A DNA stretch of 64,000 nt from Muscardinus avellanarius (GCA_963383645.1 OY726560.1:32846003-32910002); one strand, 5' to 3'; shown: positions 34,300-45,910, counted from the stretch's first letter. Notes: generated by a model not told the origin, from the letters alone. Numbers and translations are program-made.

Positions 34300-35040
34300 A
34301 ATTTTTTGTGCTTTTATTGGTGCATTATAGTCTCACATAATAATGTAAATCATGTTGACAATGACATACACACACAAGCTCTTGGTGCCTCCCTTCCCAT
34401 TTCCCTCCCTCCCAATACAGGTACCCAGATTGACACTGGTATATATTCACATGTATACACATAGTCTATGGTAGTATTTCTGGTAATGAACCTAAGTCTC
34501 CCTCCACCGCTACCCTTATATCTCTTCCCTGGCTCCCTCAGGTTTCTCTTCATCATCTGGAGTCTCTCTTGTATCCCAATTACTCCCTAACCTGCACATA
34601 TTAAAGAAAACACATGATCCTTCAGTCTTTGTGATTGGTTAATCTCATTTAACATAATATTCTCCAGTTCCTTCCATCTTCTTTCAAATGATGTGATTTC
34701 CTTTTGTTTTATTGCTGAGGAATTCCTTTGTGTGTATTTCCCAAAATTTTGTAATAGACATTTCACAAAAGAAGAGATAAAAATGGCCAGTCGATACATA
34801 AAAAATGTTCAACATCATTAGCAATGAGGGAGATGCAAATAAAAACTACACTCAGATCTCATCTAACCCCAATCAGAATGCCAGTTATAAAGAAGTCAAA
34901 TAACAATAAATGTTGGCGAAGCTGTAGGGAAATAGGCACTCTTCTACATTTTTGGTGGGAGTGCAAACTAGTCCAGCCCCTATGGGGGTCAGTGTGGAGA
35001 TTCCTTATAAAACCTGGAGTGGATCCACCATATGATCGAC
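34300..35040 (-). mobile_element. Nested L1 with 5' inversion (twin-priming structure)
   Basis: 34,300-34,740 is an antisense L1 3' end (TTTTATTGGTGCATTATAGT...ATGATGTGATTTCCTTTTG). From 34,745 the L1 switches to sense: GGCCAGTCGATACATAAAAA, CAACATCATTAGCAATGAGG, ATGGGGGTCAGTGTGGAGAT. This is a more upstream part of ORF2 in the opposite direction, as twin priming produces. CTACTAATTTTT before and TTACTGATTTTT after (near 35,142) could be the target duplication. Confidence 0.85.
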
Positions 35041-35041
35041 T

Positions 35042-35142
35042 AAGTTGCAGAAGACCTCACTAAGTAGCTCAGGTTGGCCTTGAAATGAGAACTTCCTATC
35101 TCAGCCTCCCAAGTACTGAGATTACACCACACCTGGCTGGAT
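35042..35142 (-). mobile_element. SINE left-half fragment joined to the inverted L1
   Basis: AAGTTGCAGAAGACCTCACT...CACACCTGGCTGG is the reverse of a B1-like left half with its true 5' end kept but no right half or tail. It lies inside the same apparent target duplication as the L1 at 34,300-35,040. Confidence 0.75.
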
Positions 35143-35355
35143 TACTGATTTTTATATGCTGGTTTTGTATTCTATAACTCTGATTAATTCACTTACTATC
35201 TCTAATAGATTTTTTGGTGTTTTCAATATATAAGATGATATCATTGACAATCTGAGGTTTTTTTTTTCCATTTGGATATTCTTTATTTTTTTTCTCTTGC
35301 CTGATTATTCTAGATAGGACTTCTGGAACTACATTGAATACAAGTGGTAAAAGTG

Positions 35356-35602
35356 GTCCTCCTTCTCCTTCATCTTCTCCTCCTCCTTCTGTGATGGGAA
35401 TTGAACACAGGCCCATTTTACTTCTGAGCTACACCCCCAGTCCATTTTTAAACTTTTGTTTGGAAAAAACAGTCTTGCTAGCCAGGCATAGTGGTGCATG
35501 CTTATAATCCCAGTACTTGGGAGGCTGAAACAGGGGGATCTCAGGTTCAAGGACAGCCTCAGCTACTTAGTTAGGCCCTCTGCAGTTTAGTGAGACCCTG
35601 CA
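35356..35602 (-). mobile_element. B1-ID SINE with its 5' half inverted
   Basis: 35,356-35,475 is the reverse of the right half (TGTGATGGGAATTGAACACA...TTCTGAGCTACACCCCCAG) with a CTT-rich tail. 35,478-35,602 is the left half in plus orientation (AGCCAGGCATAGTGGTGCAT to TAGTGAGACCCTG). The two halves meet at the linker of the dimer, so they look like one SINE with an inverted 5' half. Confidence 0.75.
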
Positions 35603-36994
35603 TATTTGTGTGCTCTGATATAGGGTACATATATATTAGAATTGTTGTTTTCTCTTGATGAATTGACTTTTATCATAATATAATGATCTTTCTTGTCTCT
35701 TTTCCCTGTTTTTTATTTAAAGTTCATTTTATCTGATGCAAATATGATTACTCCTGTTTTAATTTGTATAAAATATTTTATTCTAACCATTCACTTTTAG
35801 TCCATGTATGTCCTTAGAGGTGAAGTGAGTTTCTTATAAGCAGCATATAGTTGGTTTGTGTTTTTTAAATCCAATAAGTTACTCTATGTCATTTAGTTAG
35901 AAAATTTAATACATTTATATTCAACATAATTACTGATAAGTAAGGTATTATTATATTCATTATGTACTTTATTTCCCAGTTCTGTTGTAGTTTTCTTATT
36001 TCTTTCTCTTCTTATATTTTTTCTTTGTATTTAAATTATTTACTCTAGTAGTATATTTTGATTCCATACCGATTATTTTTGGTTTTTCTATCAAAGATTT
36101 TCTTTTTGATTAAAATGAGGCTTATAAAATATTCTGTTTATACAAAGTTCTTTTGAGGTAATTCCAACTTAACATGATTATGATGATAAGAATAGTAACA
36201 AATAAAGCAACATGAGAAATATGCTAATGCAATTACTCCACACTTGTATTCTAGTCCATATTTTGAATTGTTGCTGTTCCATGTTATATCTTTCTATATT
36301 GCCTATCTCTGAACATATTAATGTAGCTATTATTACTTTTGCTTCTCTTCCTGGGCTTAATATTAAAATATATAAATGTTTTTACACTATGCCTACTATA
36401 TTAGAGCATACTGAATTTTCTTGCCAATGAGTTTTATATCCTCCCATGTTTTCTTCTTACTGATTACTATCTCTTTCTTTCAGTTTGAAGATCATTTCTT
36501 AGCATTTCTTGTAGAACAGGTCTGATGGAGACATATTTTCTTAGGCATTATTTATCTGGGGATGTCTTTTATTTCTCCTTCATTTCCAAGGGTAGCTTTG
36601 CTGGACAGAGTATTGTTATTTGATAGTATTTTTTTCTTAAGTATTGTAAAATCTCATGCCACTCTATTCTGATTTGTAAGATTTTGCTGAGAAATGTGCT
36701 GTCTAAAAATAGGAACAGGTCTTTGAATTAATTTTTATTTTCTTTTGATTTCTTAGAAATCTTCTCTTTATCTTCTGCCTTTGAAAGCTTAATTATTAGA
36801 CATGGTTGCAGTAGACATGGCTGAATTAAATCTGACTGCTGACCTTTGACTTTCTTGTACCTGGATATTCATGTACTTCCCTAAGTTTGAGAAATTTTCC
36901 ATTTTTATTTCTTTGAATCAGCTTTTCACCCCTTTGGCATTCCTGGCTTCTTCCTGACCCCATAAATGAAATGTTATTTAAATCCCTTATAAAG

Positions 36995-37740
36995 AAATAT
37001 GTATAGCAAAATCCATTTAATATAAAAAATAGCAAAAATAAATAATCCTTTGTTATTCCTTCTCCCAGGCATGTTACAGGTCCGGTAATGGTTTATAAAG
37101 ACAAACGTTTTGAATTTGCTCAGTGCTGCCTAAATCCAGCTCATTCTACATATAGACTGTATTCCTGGAAAAGAATGAGCTAGAGAAATAGTGCCATCAA
37201 TGCACAGTATGATAGATAAGTCACAGCCTGTGGCACTCTCCTCTCCATTTACGAATCTGATTGCCTTAGTTCAGTATATGTTTGATTAAATAAAACAAAC
37301 CAGAAATCCGAAATGTACAACCAGAATCTCAGAATTTAGTTTTTTTCCTAAAAGTGAAGCAAGTCACAAGCAAACAAATGCATATCAGGGATTTGTCGGG
37401 TGAACACACTTGTCAGTCACTATGGCCACCATCATCATGACAATGACTTTTCTGTTGTTTGGAGTTAGCATAACTTAAGCATTCCTTTTACATTGGATTT
37501 ATAAATAAACTCATATATCAATAATAAAGAGTGGGTCCTTAAAGAAGGTATAACTTTCATATGATCATCATGTTTTATTCTGATTTAGGAAATAATTGAT
37601 TGGAAGGGCAGGAAGAAGAGGGATTCACTTACTGGAAGAGGCAAGAGGATACACAAATGGACAAAACTTCTAGGTACTTTTGGCCAAGTGAAGATAATCA
37701 GATAAAAATCAGTTTCTTACCCCATTGTAGAGCTTGGAGA
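36995..37740. other. Unique DNA, no gene seen
   Basis: No recognised repeat or supported open frame. Confidence 0.4.
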
Positions 37741-37744
37741 AAAG

Positions 37745-37749
37745 AAGCT

Positions 37750-37808
<59 letters not shown>

Positions 37809-38057
37809 CTTCCTTCCTTTCTTCCTTTCTTTCTTTCTTTCTTCCATTTTTCAGTACTGGAATTGAACCCAGGAGCATTCTATCTTCGAGCTATATCCCC
37901 CAGCCCTGTTTTTTTTTTTTTTTCCTTTATTTTGAAACAGGGTCTCACTAAGTTGCAGAGGGCCTTACTAAATAGCTGAGGCTGGCCGTGAACCTGTGAT
38001 TGTCCTGTCAGCCTCCCAAGTACTAGGATTACAAGGGTGGACCACCACACCCAGATA
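37745..38057 (-). mobile_element. B1-ID SINE with (CTTT)n tail
   Basis: CAGTACTGGAATTGAACCCA through GAAACAGGGTCTCACTAAGT to CCACCACACCCAGAT is a minus-strand dimer. A T15 linker run separates the halves. Confidence 0.9.
37749..37845. repeat. (CTTT)n microsatellite
   Basis: About 15 near-perfect CTTT units and then an imperfect CTTC/CTTT stretch, grown from the SINE tail. The FLSF-repeat frames here are artefacts. Confidence 0.95.
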
Positions 38058-38061
38058 GAAG

Positions 38062-40205
38062 GCACTACTTTTGAAGGTATTTATTTATCTCAGGTTTCTT
38101 GAGATCTTCTGGTAGAGAGCTGCAGATGCCCTCAAATAAGTACTGTGAGTGGTTAAACTGGGAAGAGTTGGGTTATTCTCCTCTTTGACATTTGGTGTAA
38201 ACATATCAATCATAGCTCAGAAGGGATTTAGCTTCAACACTCTGAAACACATCTGGTTATGATTCCCTGGGGAGAGTAGCCTATGCTGTGTCATTATGCT
38301 GTCAAGAAAGCAAAGGCCCCCTCCTACACCAGAGGTTGTGCTTTTCCTTTATTTGTCCATTTTTTGTGACCCTCACCTGTGATTGGCTTGCAGTTGCCAG
38401 AAGGCATTGTATAGCCTTTCTTTGGATGCTGGCATGGTATTTTAATTTTTTATTTTTGGAGGATGTTCCCCTATATGCATTTGGCATTAATTTTGGAATT
38501 TAATATTAAGTATAACACTTTAGGGGAAAGTATATTCCAGTTTCCAAAGTAATCAACTGGAAATTATTTTTCTGCCACCTAAGTGTGAACTGGTGAAACT
38601 TGTACCTATTTAGCTTAAATTCTTATATTGTCTTCACCAACAACACATGGCTCCTATGAGAAAAGTAGTGTGGATATTTGATAAGAGGATGTCCATTAGC
38701 ATTGATATTTCTTTTATTGAGTTTTAGGGCTGGAAGTTATCATAAACTCATGTAGTCAAATGTTCTCATGTTATATCTGGTTATATTTTGGCTCAATGAC
38801 TCATAATTGGAACATACATATAATTTGTTGTTCAATGTAAATACTCTTGGAGTGATAGAACTACAGGTACAAAAGAGAACAATGTCAGACACGGTGACGC
38901 ACAAAATCAAATTTGCTCAATATGGTGAGTTTATATCTTAAGGTGATAACATTATAAACTTGGGAAGCCTGAAACTCTTGTCCTTTTACCACTGAATGAA
39001 AAGATACATGATTTGCGCAACTTAGATTTTTCATTATATTTCTTTTTTATTCTGTAGTAATACAAAATAAGACACACTTTTCATGTTGATTTATCTCAAT
39101 TTCAAATTTCATTTCTAAAACATTCTTATCAAGATTTTACTGATAAAATCCATATTGATGATGTCATATTTTTATTTAAATTAAAATATAAAAATATATT
39201 TCCTTCTATATTTTGAGTAGTTGGTATCAAGCTAATCTGAAAGTTCTTGATAAAGTGTATACCTCTAAAAACCCCATATATCAAAAAGGTCCTTAATATA
39301 AGATAAAATGAAATATAACAAGTAGAATATAAAATGAAACATATAAAGGGATATAAAATGAATACATATAAATAGGATATAAAATAAAAGCCAGGAACAT
39401 TATTATGTAGGAAGCCACAGGGCTTTGATATGAAGAGAAAAATTTTATGAGAAAAATATATTAAAATTTGATTAAGCAAAAATGTTAAGTAAAGTTTATT
39501 TTAGAGAAGAATATTACTGATAGATTCTAGCATAAAAATGAAATTTCTAAACTATCCCATACTTAATCCATGTAAATTTTAAGTTATTACATAACTGCAA
39601 CAGATTGCCTTCAAATAAAGTAAATTGGTAGAAACGAGGAAAACTGGAGTAAAAGGATTTTATAGTCCTGCTTCTTGAGATCCTGTTTCTTAGACTAAAA
39701 TCATTAGGCTTTGAGCAGTTATAGCTCAGTGTTACTTTTACCTCTTTTTAACTACCTGGCAGTTGACCTGGTGGCCAACAAAAAATAAATATTTCCATTT
39801 CCTTTTCAGAAACCAGTGTCTTACAGTAGAGCTCACCAAGAAAAGAAAATCAAACTTACTTTAAGGTGAGGTGCAAATATAATACTTAGCCAAGTGAGTG
39901 GATTACAAAACAGATCATGAGATTTATCTTTCATCAATACCCAAATATATAGTTAATCTCTGAAAGATAAATTGATTCATATAAAAACACCTTATAGATT
40001 CCTAGTAACATAATTAAATTGTCACTTTATAATGATCAGGTTGCTAAACATATTCAGAGTATTTGAATTTTTTGGATGAAGAAGGTAATCTGCGCATTTT
40101 TTACTATCACTGTATAAATACTAATTATAAAATGTCCATATTTTCAGCAAAAACCAAACCAAACAAAAGAGTACTGTTCTACAAAGTTAAGAAGTCAAAG
40201 CTGAT
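38062..40205. other. Long AT-rich unique stretch
   Basis: About 2.1 kb. 39,000-39,600 is extremely AT-rich with repeated ATAAAATGAAA/ATATAAA words, and it yields a 116-codon Ile/Phe/Tyr-rich minus-strand frame that reflects composition only. No gene recognised. Confidence 0.45.
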
Positions 40206-40209
40206 ATGA

Positions 40210-40325
40210 GTTTTCTTTGAAATACTCAGGACCACTCTCCAGAGATTCTAATTCTGCAGGACTAGAGAGAAGGGAGATCAGAAATCAGTACTTATGAGAA
40301 ATTACATTCTGCAAGGGGATTCTGG
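40210..40325 (+). mobile_element. MER5-type hAT fragment
   Basis: CCAGAGATTCTAATTCTGCA, AGAAATCAGTACTTATGAGA and GGAGGTCCACAGACAAC resemble the 3' half of a MER5-type element. Confidence 0.45.
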
Positions 40326-40795
40326 TGAAGGAGGTCCACAGACAACAATTTGACTTAGAAACAGGAAATGGCTTAAATTACAAAAGTTTACCTGTCTATT
40401 TTAAGTAACATTTCTCAACAGATTTTCTGAGATACTATAGAGTATAATAATCACGAGAAATATAAATGACAGTTTGCTTTATTATTGTATAGAAAGTTTT
40501 GTGGAGGATGTATGGATGTGTGTGTGTAGAATTAAAAAGTTTGGGTGCAGCAATTAATCTGTTTTATCCTTCAAAAAAGTAAGTTCCTTATAAAATTGAT
40601 TCATATAAAAATAGTTGTGATAATATGGCCTTAGATATACTTACTTGTCCATGTGTTTCAAAATGTGCTTTTTCCTTTAAAAAATTATTTGGTTGCTTTT
40701 TTAAACTACATAGATGTTTTAAACAAGGAAAATATTCCTAAGAATTTCAAAAGCAGTGGGATATAATCTAAAGTACTGTGACTGAAAAAAAAAGA
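40326..40795. other. Unique DNA, no gene seen
   Basis: AT-rich, with nothing recognised. Confidence 0.35.
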
Positions 40796-40800
40796 AATAA

Positions 40801-41010
40801 AGCCGGGCATGGTGGCTCATGCTTGTAATCCCCATGCTTGTGAGGCGGAGATAGGAGGATCGCACAGGTTCGCAGGTTCGAAACTAGCCGCGCTGGCTTA
40901 AGAGACCCTGTTTCCAGATAAAAGTACAAAATAGGTCTGGGAGTGTAGCCTGGAGGTAAAAGGGCTTCCAGGAACCCCAGTACCACCAAAACAAACAAAC
41001 AAACAAAAAA
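40801..41010 (+). mobile_element. MEN-type B1-ID SINE
   Basis: GCCGGGCATGGTGGCTCATG...GCTGGCTTAAGAGACCC...GGTCTGGGAGTGTAGCCTGG with an AAAC-rich tail. AAAAAAGAAATAAA flanks both sides. An internal CAGGTTCG duplication is visible near 40,865. Confidence 0.93.
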
Positions 41011-41212
41011 AGAAATAAAATTGGTACTATAAGAACCAAAATTGTGAAAGTTCTGAAGGGAAGTTTTAGAAGTGGAAATTTTTTAGTCTGGAGAAAGGGT
41101 AGTTATGAAACTTTTTTTTTTTTTTTTATAATGGCCAAGCCTAAACCAGGTTACACTGCAAAGGAGCTAACATTTCTTTGTCTCAACTGGACAAATAAAG
41201 AATGGTTCTGCA

Positions 41213-41425
41213 GGGCGTGGTGGCTCATGCTTATAATCCCAGCATTCCAGAGGTTGAGACAGGAAGATAAAAGTTCTCATACAGCCTCAGCTACTTAGTG
41301 AGGCTCTTTGCAACTCCATGAGACCCTGTTTCAAAATAAAGAATAACAAATAGGACTGGAGGTGTATCTGAGAGCTAGAATGCCCCTGGGTTCCATTCCC
41401 AGTACTCTCCCACACAAAAATAATG
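41213..41425 (+). mobile_element. B1-ID dimeric SINE
   Basis: GCAGGGCGTGGTGGCTCATG...GGACTGGAGGTGTATCTGAG...CTGGGTTCCATTCCCAGTAC. AATGGTTCT and AATGATTCT flank it. Confidence 0.9.
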
Positions 41426-41539
41426 ATTCTTGGTGGTTTTACAAGAATTTGTTTATGTCATTTTGATGAAAACTTACTCTCTCAATTCCCTGTTTCTTCC
41501 TCTCCCCTTTCCTTCCCTCATTCCCTTTCTCCCTTCTTC

Positions 41540-41600
41540 TTTGGTAAATATTAGACATCTACTATGAGCCAGGCACAAAGAAAATGAGGTTGGTTTAATT
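41540..41600 (-). repeat. MIR or L2 end fragment
   Basis: TAGACATCTACTATGAGCCA and GGCACAAAG match the start of antisense MIR/L2-type ends. Confidence 0.5.
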
Positions 41601-41985
41601 TAGGTGTGTGTCGTTAAGGAAGTCTCCATAGAGAACACTGCTTGGCAATTTGAAGATTTTATAAGATAGCTGTGTAGAAAATGACATATGGTATCTATAT
41701 GCATTGAATGGGAAGTTTCTCACAAAGACCACTTTGGGAAACTTCAGTCTAATCTTTGCTTTGCTAATCTCTAACAGGAGATTCAATTTCAGTGTATTGG
41801 GTCTTATAGGAATTATTAAGTCCAGCACATTAAAGAAACTAGCAGAAAACGTTTTTTTTTTTCTTTTTTCTTTTCTGGTTTCAGTGATAGCACTTGGGAA
41901 AGATTATTTTAAGTCCATTTGGCAGCCTTTCTCCCCCAAATTGCCACTCTGTTCTTTCATTACATGATCAAAGAAAGATAATATT
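41601..41985. other. Unique DNA, no gene seen
   Basis: Frames of 77 and 87 codons lie on opposite strands over the same bases. Nothing recognised. Confidence 0.35.
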
Positions 41986-41989
41986 GACT

Positions 41990-42125
41990 AAGCAGAGTGC
42001 CCAATCAGGTGTCAGGAGGATCTGGTTCTATTTTTAGCAATTATTGATGAGAGACTTTGGATATTCTGCCTAACTGGTCTGAGTCTCATCCTCTGTCTTC
42101 CTCTGCCTTTCTTATAATATTTATG
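41990..42125 (+). repeat. MIR SINE fragment
   Basis: GAGGATCTGGTTCTATTTTT and GCCTAACTGGTCTGAGTCTC with CATCCTCTGTC follow MIR order, diverged. Confidence 0.5.
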
Positions 42126-42140
42126 TGGCCTGTTGTGTAA

Positions 42141-42600
42141 GTCAGGGTTCCCCAGGGAAATTTAACCAATATATGGATATAAACAGATGTAGAGGAAATT
42201 TATTATGAGAATTGGCTCGTGTAATTACGGAGACTGAGAAGTTACATCATTATTGGAAGCTGTCTCCAAGCTGGAGAAGCAGGAGAGCCAGTGGTGTCAT
42301 TCCAAGCTCAAGGGCCTGTTAACCAAGGAAGCCCATGATATAACTTCCAGTCTACCATGGAAGGCCTAAGTACCTGCACTCCAATGCTCTCGGGCAGCTG
42401 AAGAAGATGGATATCCCAGCTAATGAAGACTGAAAGCGATGTATGGCCACATTGGTTAGGGTGGATTTTCTCTGCTCAGTCTACTGATTCAAATGTATTC
42501 TTTTGGCAATACCCTTGCAGACACACCAGAAACAATGTCATACCAACTATATGGACATCATTTATTCCAGTCAAGTTTGATACATACGATTGATCATCAT
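42141..42600 (+). repeat. Ancient interspersed repeat, same family as 239-738
   Basis: It begins GTCAGGGTTCCCCAGGGAAA, then AATTTATTATGAGAATTGGC and GGAGAGCCAGTGGTGTCATT. It ends near GTCAAGTTTGATACATACGA. It shares its ends with the 239-738 copy. Confidence 0.6.
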
Positions 42601-42684
42601 ACCCATTTTTAAAGAAAAGTTCCTCTCATATGCTGTGGTTCATTTTGGATCAAGTTAGAGTAGAAAATAAAGTTTTCTACCGAA

Positions 42685-42878
42685 GCTGGGCATGGTATCA
42701 TACGCTTGTAATTCCAGCATTCTGGAGGCTGAAACAGGAGGATCGTGGACAGCCTCAGCTACTTAGTGAGGCCCTTTGCAACTCAGTGAGACCCTGTTTC
42801 AAACTAAAGAATAAAAAGATAGGGCTGGGGTGTAGCTCGAAAGTAGAATGTATCCTGGGTTCCATCCCCAGTACCGCA

Positions 42879-42922
<44 letters not shown>
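42685..42922 (+). mobile_element. B1-ID SINE with (AAT)n tail
   Basis: GCTGGGCATGGTATCATACG...GGGCTGGGGTGTAGCTCGAA...CCATCCCCAGTACCGC. The (AAT)n tail is at 42,880-42,922. AAAGTTTTCTAC before and AAAGGTTCCTAC after are the target duplication. The poly-Asn in the 126-codon frame comes from the tail. Confidence 0.93.
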
Positions 42923-42923
<1 letters not shown>

Positions 42924-42983
42924 GGTTCCTACTGGACGTGCTTCTTAGAAATGAGATCATTAGGCCAAGAAAACACCCATTCA

Positions 42984-43190
42984 GCCGGGCGTGGTGGCGC
43001 AGGCTTGTAATCCCCGCGCTTGGGAGGCGGAGACAAGAGGATCGCGCAGGTTCAAAGCCGGCCTCGCTGGCTTAAAAGATCCTGTTTCCAAACAAAAATA
43101 TAAAAATAGGTCTGGGAGTGTAGCCCGGAGGTAGAAGGGTTTCCAGGAACCCCAGTATCACCAAAAAAACAAAAACAAAAACAAAAAAAC
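42984..43190 (+). mobile_element. MEN-type B1-ID SINE, the best-preserved copy
   Basis: GCCGGGCGTGGTGGCGCAGG, AATCCCCGCGCTTGGGAGG and TAGCCCGGAGGTAGAAGGG retain many CpG sites. These decay fast once methylated, so the copy is probably young. Its tail is AAAAAC-rich. Confidence 0.95.
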
Positions 43191-43239
43191 ACATCCTGTT
43201 CACAAAGAGGCTGCAGCAGGGCTCAGTCCAAACTGTGAA

Positions 43240-43300
43240 TTGGTAAAAAAAAAATAAATAAATAAATAAATTAATTAATTAATTAATTAAAATAAAATTT
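43240..43300. repeat. (AAAT)n(TTAA)n low-complexity tract
   Basis: AAATAAATAAATAAAT grades into TTAATTAATTAATTAA. Confidence 0.85.
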
Positions 43301-43337
43301 TTTTTAGAATTAATCTATACACTTAAAGAATGACTAT

Positions 43338-43580
43338 ACTAGCTAAACATGCTGGCCTGCACTTGTAATCTCAGCAGGCAGAGATTACAAGCAGGCTGTA
43401 ATTCAGGAGGCAGAGAGACCTGTTCTCAGTTCTAGGGCCAGCCTCAGCTACTTAGCAAGGCCCTTAGCAACTCAGTGAGATCCTGTTTCAAAAACTAAAA
43501 AGACTAAAACAATAGGGCTGTGGGTGTAGCTGGAAGGTACAACATCCCTGGTTCCATCCCCAGTATCACACACACAAAAA
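43338..43580 (+). mobile_element. B1-ID SINE with internal rearrangement
   Basis: AGCTAAACATGCTGGCCTGC begins the left half, where AGATTACAAGC / CTTGTAATCTC form a short inverted duplication. The right half GGGTGTAGCTGGAAGGTACA is intact. GACTATAC flanks both ends. Confidence 0.88.
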
Positions 43581-43581
43581 C

Positions 43582-44510
43582 GACTATACCACATCTCTTT
43601 ATGTATATAGTTCAAAAACTTCCTCTGCTTCTGTTCTACTGAGACAGTTCCCGCTAGTCTCTATTTCATGTCATATTTTGCCACCTAGTGGCTAGTCTTG
43701 GTATAAAGCAAAACTGAAACTCAGATTTTCTGTCCACTTTGTTGAAAACCTAAATGCAAAACATTGGACAGCCTGTGTGTTTTCCTCATATGCTGTCTTG
43801 CTCCAGAGAGAATACAGGGTTGCTATGTTTGGGGGTTAAAATTTCAACTCATTTAGAGGGTTGAGCCAGTTTTAGGGAGTAAAATTCAATAAAATTATAA
43901 ATAAACTTTTACTCACTATTTTTCCTCAACATTAAAAACTATCACTTTTCATGGCATCCATCACCATTTGAAGTTGATATAAGCTGAAATTCAATAGGTT
44001 TCTCCAATCTCATCACTCTCATTGGTTCATTTTATTATTGTATGAGAAAACCAATCTAATTTTCATGTAATTATGTGAAATGGTGTAGATCACTTTTCCC
44101 ATACTTTATCTATTTTTTCCTTTCTTTTGCATCCCTTGTGCATGAAGGAGATGTCACTTGACATTTTTGTATTAAAAACAATCTATGGTTCAGCTTCTTG
44201 TTGCCTCCCGTGAGACATGACCCCAATGTTTATTAAATTAGCTTACAATTTCAAGAAAATGTGCTGTAAACTTTCACATTCTTTGTTCTACCCCAAATCA
44301 AGACTCTTTAGGAATTTCTAATGCAATGTTTGCACCGCGGGGAACAAATGGATGGCAATCCAGACTTATTGTTCTGCATATGCCAATGGTCCAAAAAATG
44401 GAAGGGGAAGCCCTTGTGATGAATAGTTCAAGTGACAATCTGAGAAGCGCCCAGCATATTTCAAAACCACAGTTGGAGAAGATGTTGAATGCTGAGGAAT
44501 TTAGTTTAGT
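43582..44510. other. Unique DNA, no gene seen
   Basis: No recognised repeat. The 62-codon frame at 44,326 shows no motif. Confidence 0.4.
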
Positions 44511-44511
44511 T

Positions 44512-44765
44512 TAGTGGTTAGGGACATGCTTTACATTTTCGTTCTGATACTTAGTAGTTGGGTTGCCTTGTTTGAGCTATTTAATCTCTTTCAGCTTGAG
44601 TTCCTTTATCTGCTAAATAAGAGCAAAAATCGTACTTGCTCATAAGGAAATTGTGGTGATTAAATAAAATAATTTACATATAGCTGATTCTTGGAGTCAT
44701 TTCTGGAAGGTAGTAAACAATAGCTAGAAGTTGTTAATCTGATAATTCTGGTGGCTGGCAGGAAA
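44512..44765 (+). repeat. MIR SINE, near full length
   Basis: GTGGTTAGGGACATGC, TTGAGCTATTTAATCTCTTT and GTGGTGATTAAATAAAATAA match the 5', core and 3' parts of MIR in order. Confidence 0.85.
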
Positions 44766-45530
44766 TCTGTTTTGTTATTAATTTGTAATTCTGCCTAAAC
44801 AACCTTTTGCAGTGTAAATATTTACCTTCCTATCATGTAACTCTGCTCCTTCTTGGAACAGCCTCTGCCATAAAGCACTGTAGCCTGAAGAATGGTTAGC
44901 AATTGGTGGCCAGAGACATTTCACTCCAACATGAGAGAAAGAATCTCAAAAGAGGGGAGTCTAAAATCCTGGGTCCTGTTCATTTCAACACTCTGAGCCC
45001 TGGCCGTGCCAAACTGGATACTCTGTGGACAGCATAGTACATTGAGGAGGAAGGGAAGATTTAAATCCTTAAAATGTGTTTTTAGTACTTGTGAAACTTT
45101 GAGCTGGAATGCACATGGAAACACAAACCACCTGATTTACAATAATTAATCATTGCCTGCCTCTCCAGATGCCACAGTAGATGGTGAAGGGAAGCTGAGT
45201 TACAAGAAAATGAGCCACAGAAGAGCAGGTTGAAACTCCCTACTATTTTCAATTCCTACCATCTGCCAGGGACTTTGGCTTGGGAAAATCACTGAGTACT
45301 GTAGAATATGTACTTTTGACAGCTAGATATGTGGCCTTTGGGACAAATCACCATACACTGTGGAGTTGATATCTGACATCCTAAGAAGAATAAGTATCTA
45401 GGAATGTTTACTGAATTGCACTGTGTTGTAAATATAAAAGGTTTATAAGAGCAGTTACCAACCCTTCCCACCTATCTTGACATTCTCTGCATAAATAGCA
45501 CAATGCTCCACATAGCACTGGTCTTCACAT
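44766..45530. other. Unique DNA, no gene seen
   Basis: No recognised repeat. Frames of 60-67 codons show no motif. Confidence 0.4.
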
Positions 45531-45535
45531 TATTA

Positions 45536-45910
45536 TTTATTTATTTTTTTAAGTTTATTTTTATTGGTGCATTGTAATCATACATCACATTGGAATATAA
45601 GACTTGAGAGGATATACACGCACACATCATCCAATTAGCCCTCATCCAGTCCCCATCCCATTCCGTCCCCCTACCTCGATCCCATGCTTGTTTGGTGATT
45701 AACTTTGATACATATGTTTATGTACCTCCTGCTTTTTAAAGAGGCTCCATCCTCCCCTATTCCATACCCTCTGATTGGTCACCTTAATTGCTTCACTATA
45801 GGGCCCTTTCTATAGCTCGACCACTTCCTGTTGCCCGTTTCCTCCTAGTTATTGCTGATTAGGGGAAGCATCTGGTTTTAATTTTCTGCGATATTTCTCT
45901 GTGCATGCCG
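45536..45910 (-). mobile_element. L1 3' end forming the tail of a composite element
   Basis: The minus strand aligns with the L1 3'UTR at 13.0-13.36 kb: CCAGATGCTTCCCCTAATC against CAGATGCTCTTCCTAATAGG, then ACATATGTATCAAAGTTAAT against ACATATCAAAGTCAATCAC, then CAATGCACCAATAAAAATAA. It has an A-rich tail at 45,536-45,560. Homology stops near 45,910, where the minisatellite begins. Confidence 0.88.

Larger units (their letters stand above)
32210..36990 (-). mobile_element. Long antisense L1M-type LINE with nested insertions
   Basis: The plus strand follows an antisense L1: 3'UTR (CTCCTCAAATATTTATCACT), then the ORF2 end (CATATGAGTGTGATCATTTG, TGGACACTAGATTGTTTCTA, CAGTAGTGGGATTTTTTGG). Inner ORF2 follows (GTTATTTGTTTTTCTACCAT, TTTGAAGTCAGGTAGTATAA, GAACTACATTGAATACAAGT), then more 5' parts (TTCATTTTATCTGATGCAAA, GAACAGGTCTGATGGAGAC). 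Nested insertions at 33.2-33.67, 34.3-35.14 and 35.36-35.6 kb break it. All frames are dead. The ~3.5 kb of L1 left in place and its divergence suggest an old L1M subfamily. Confidence 0.88.

Noticed and set aside
39129..39479. 116-codon membrane-like frame
   Set aside because: Its Ile/Phe/Tyr-rich make-up reflects a very AT-rich tract, where such frames arise by composition.
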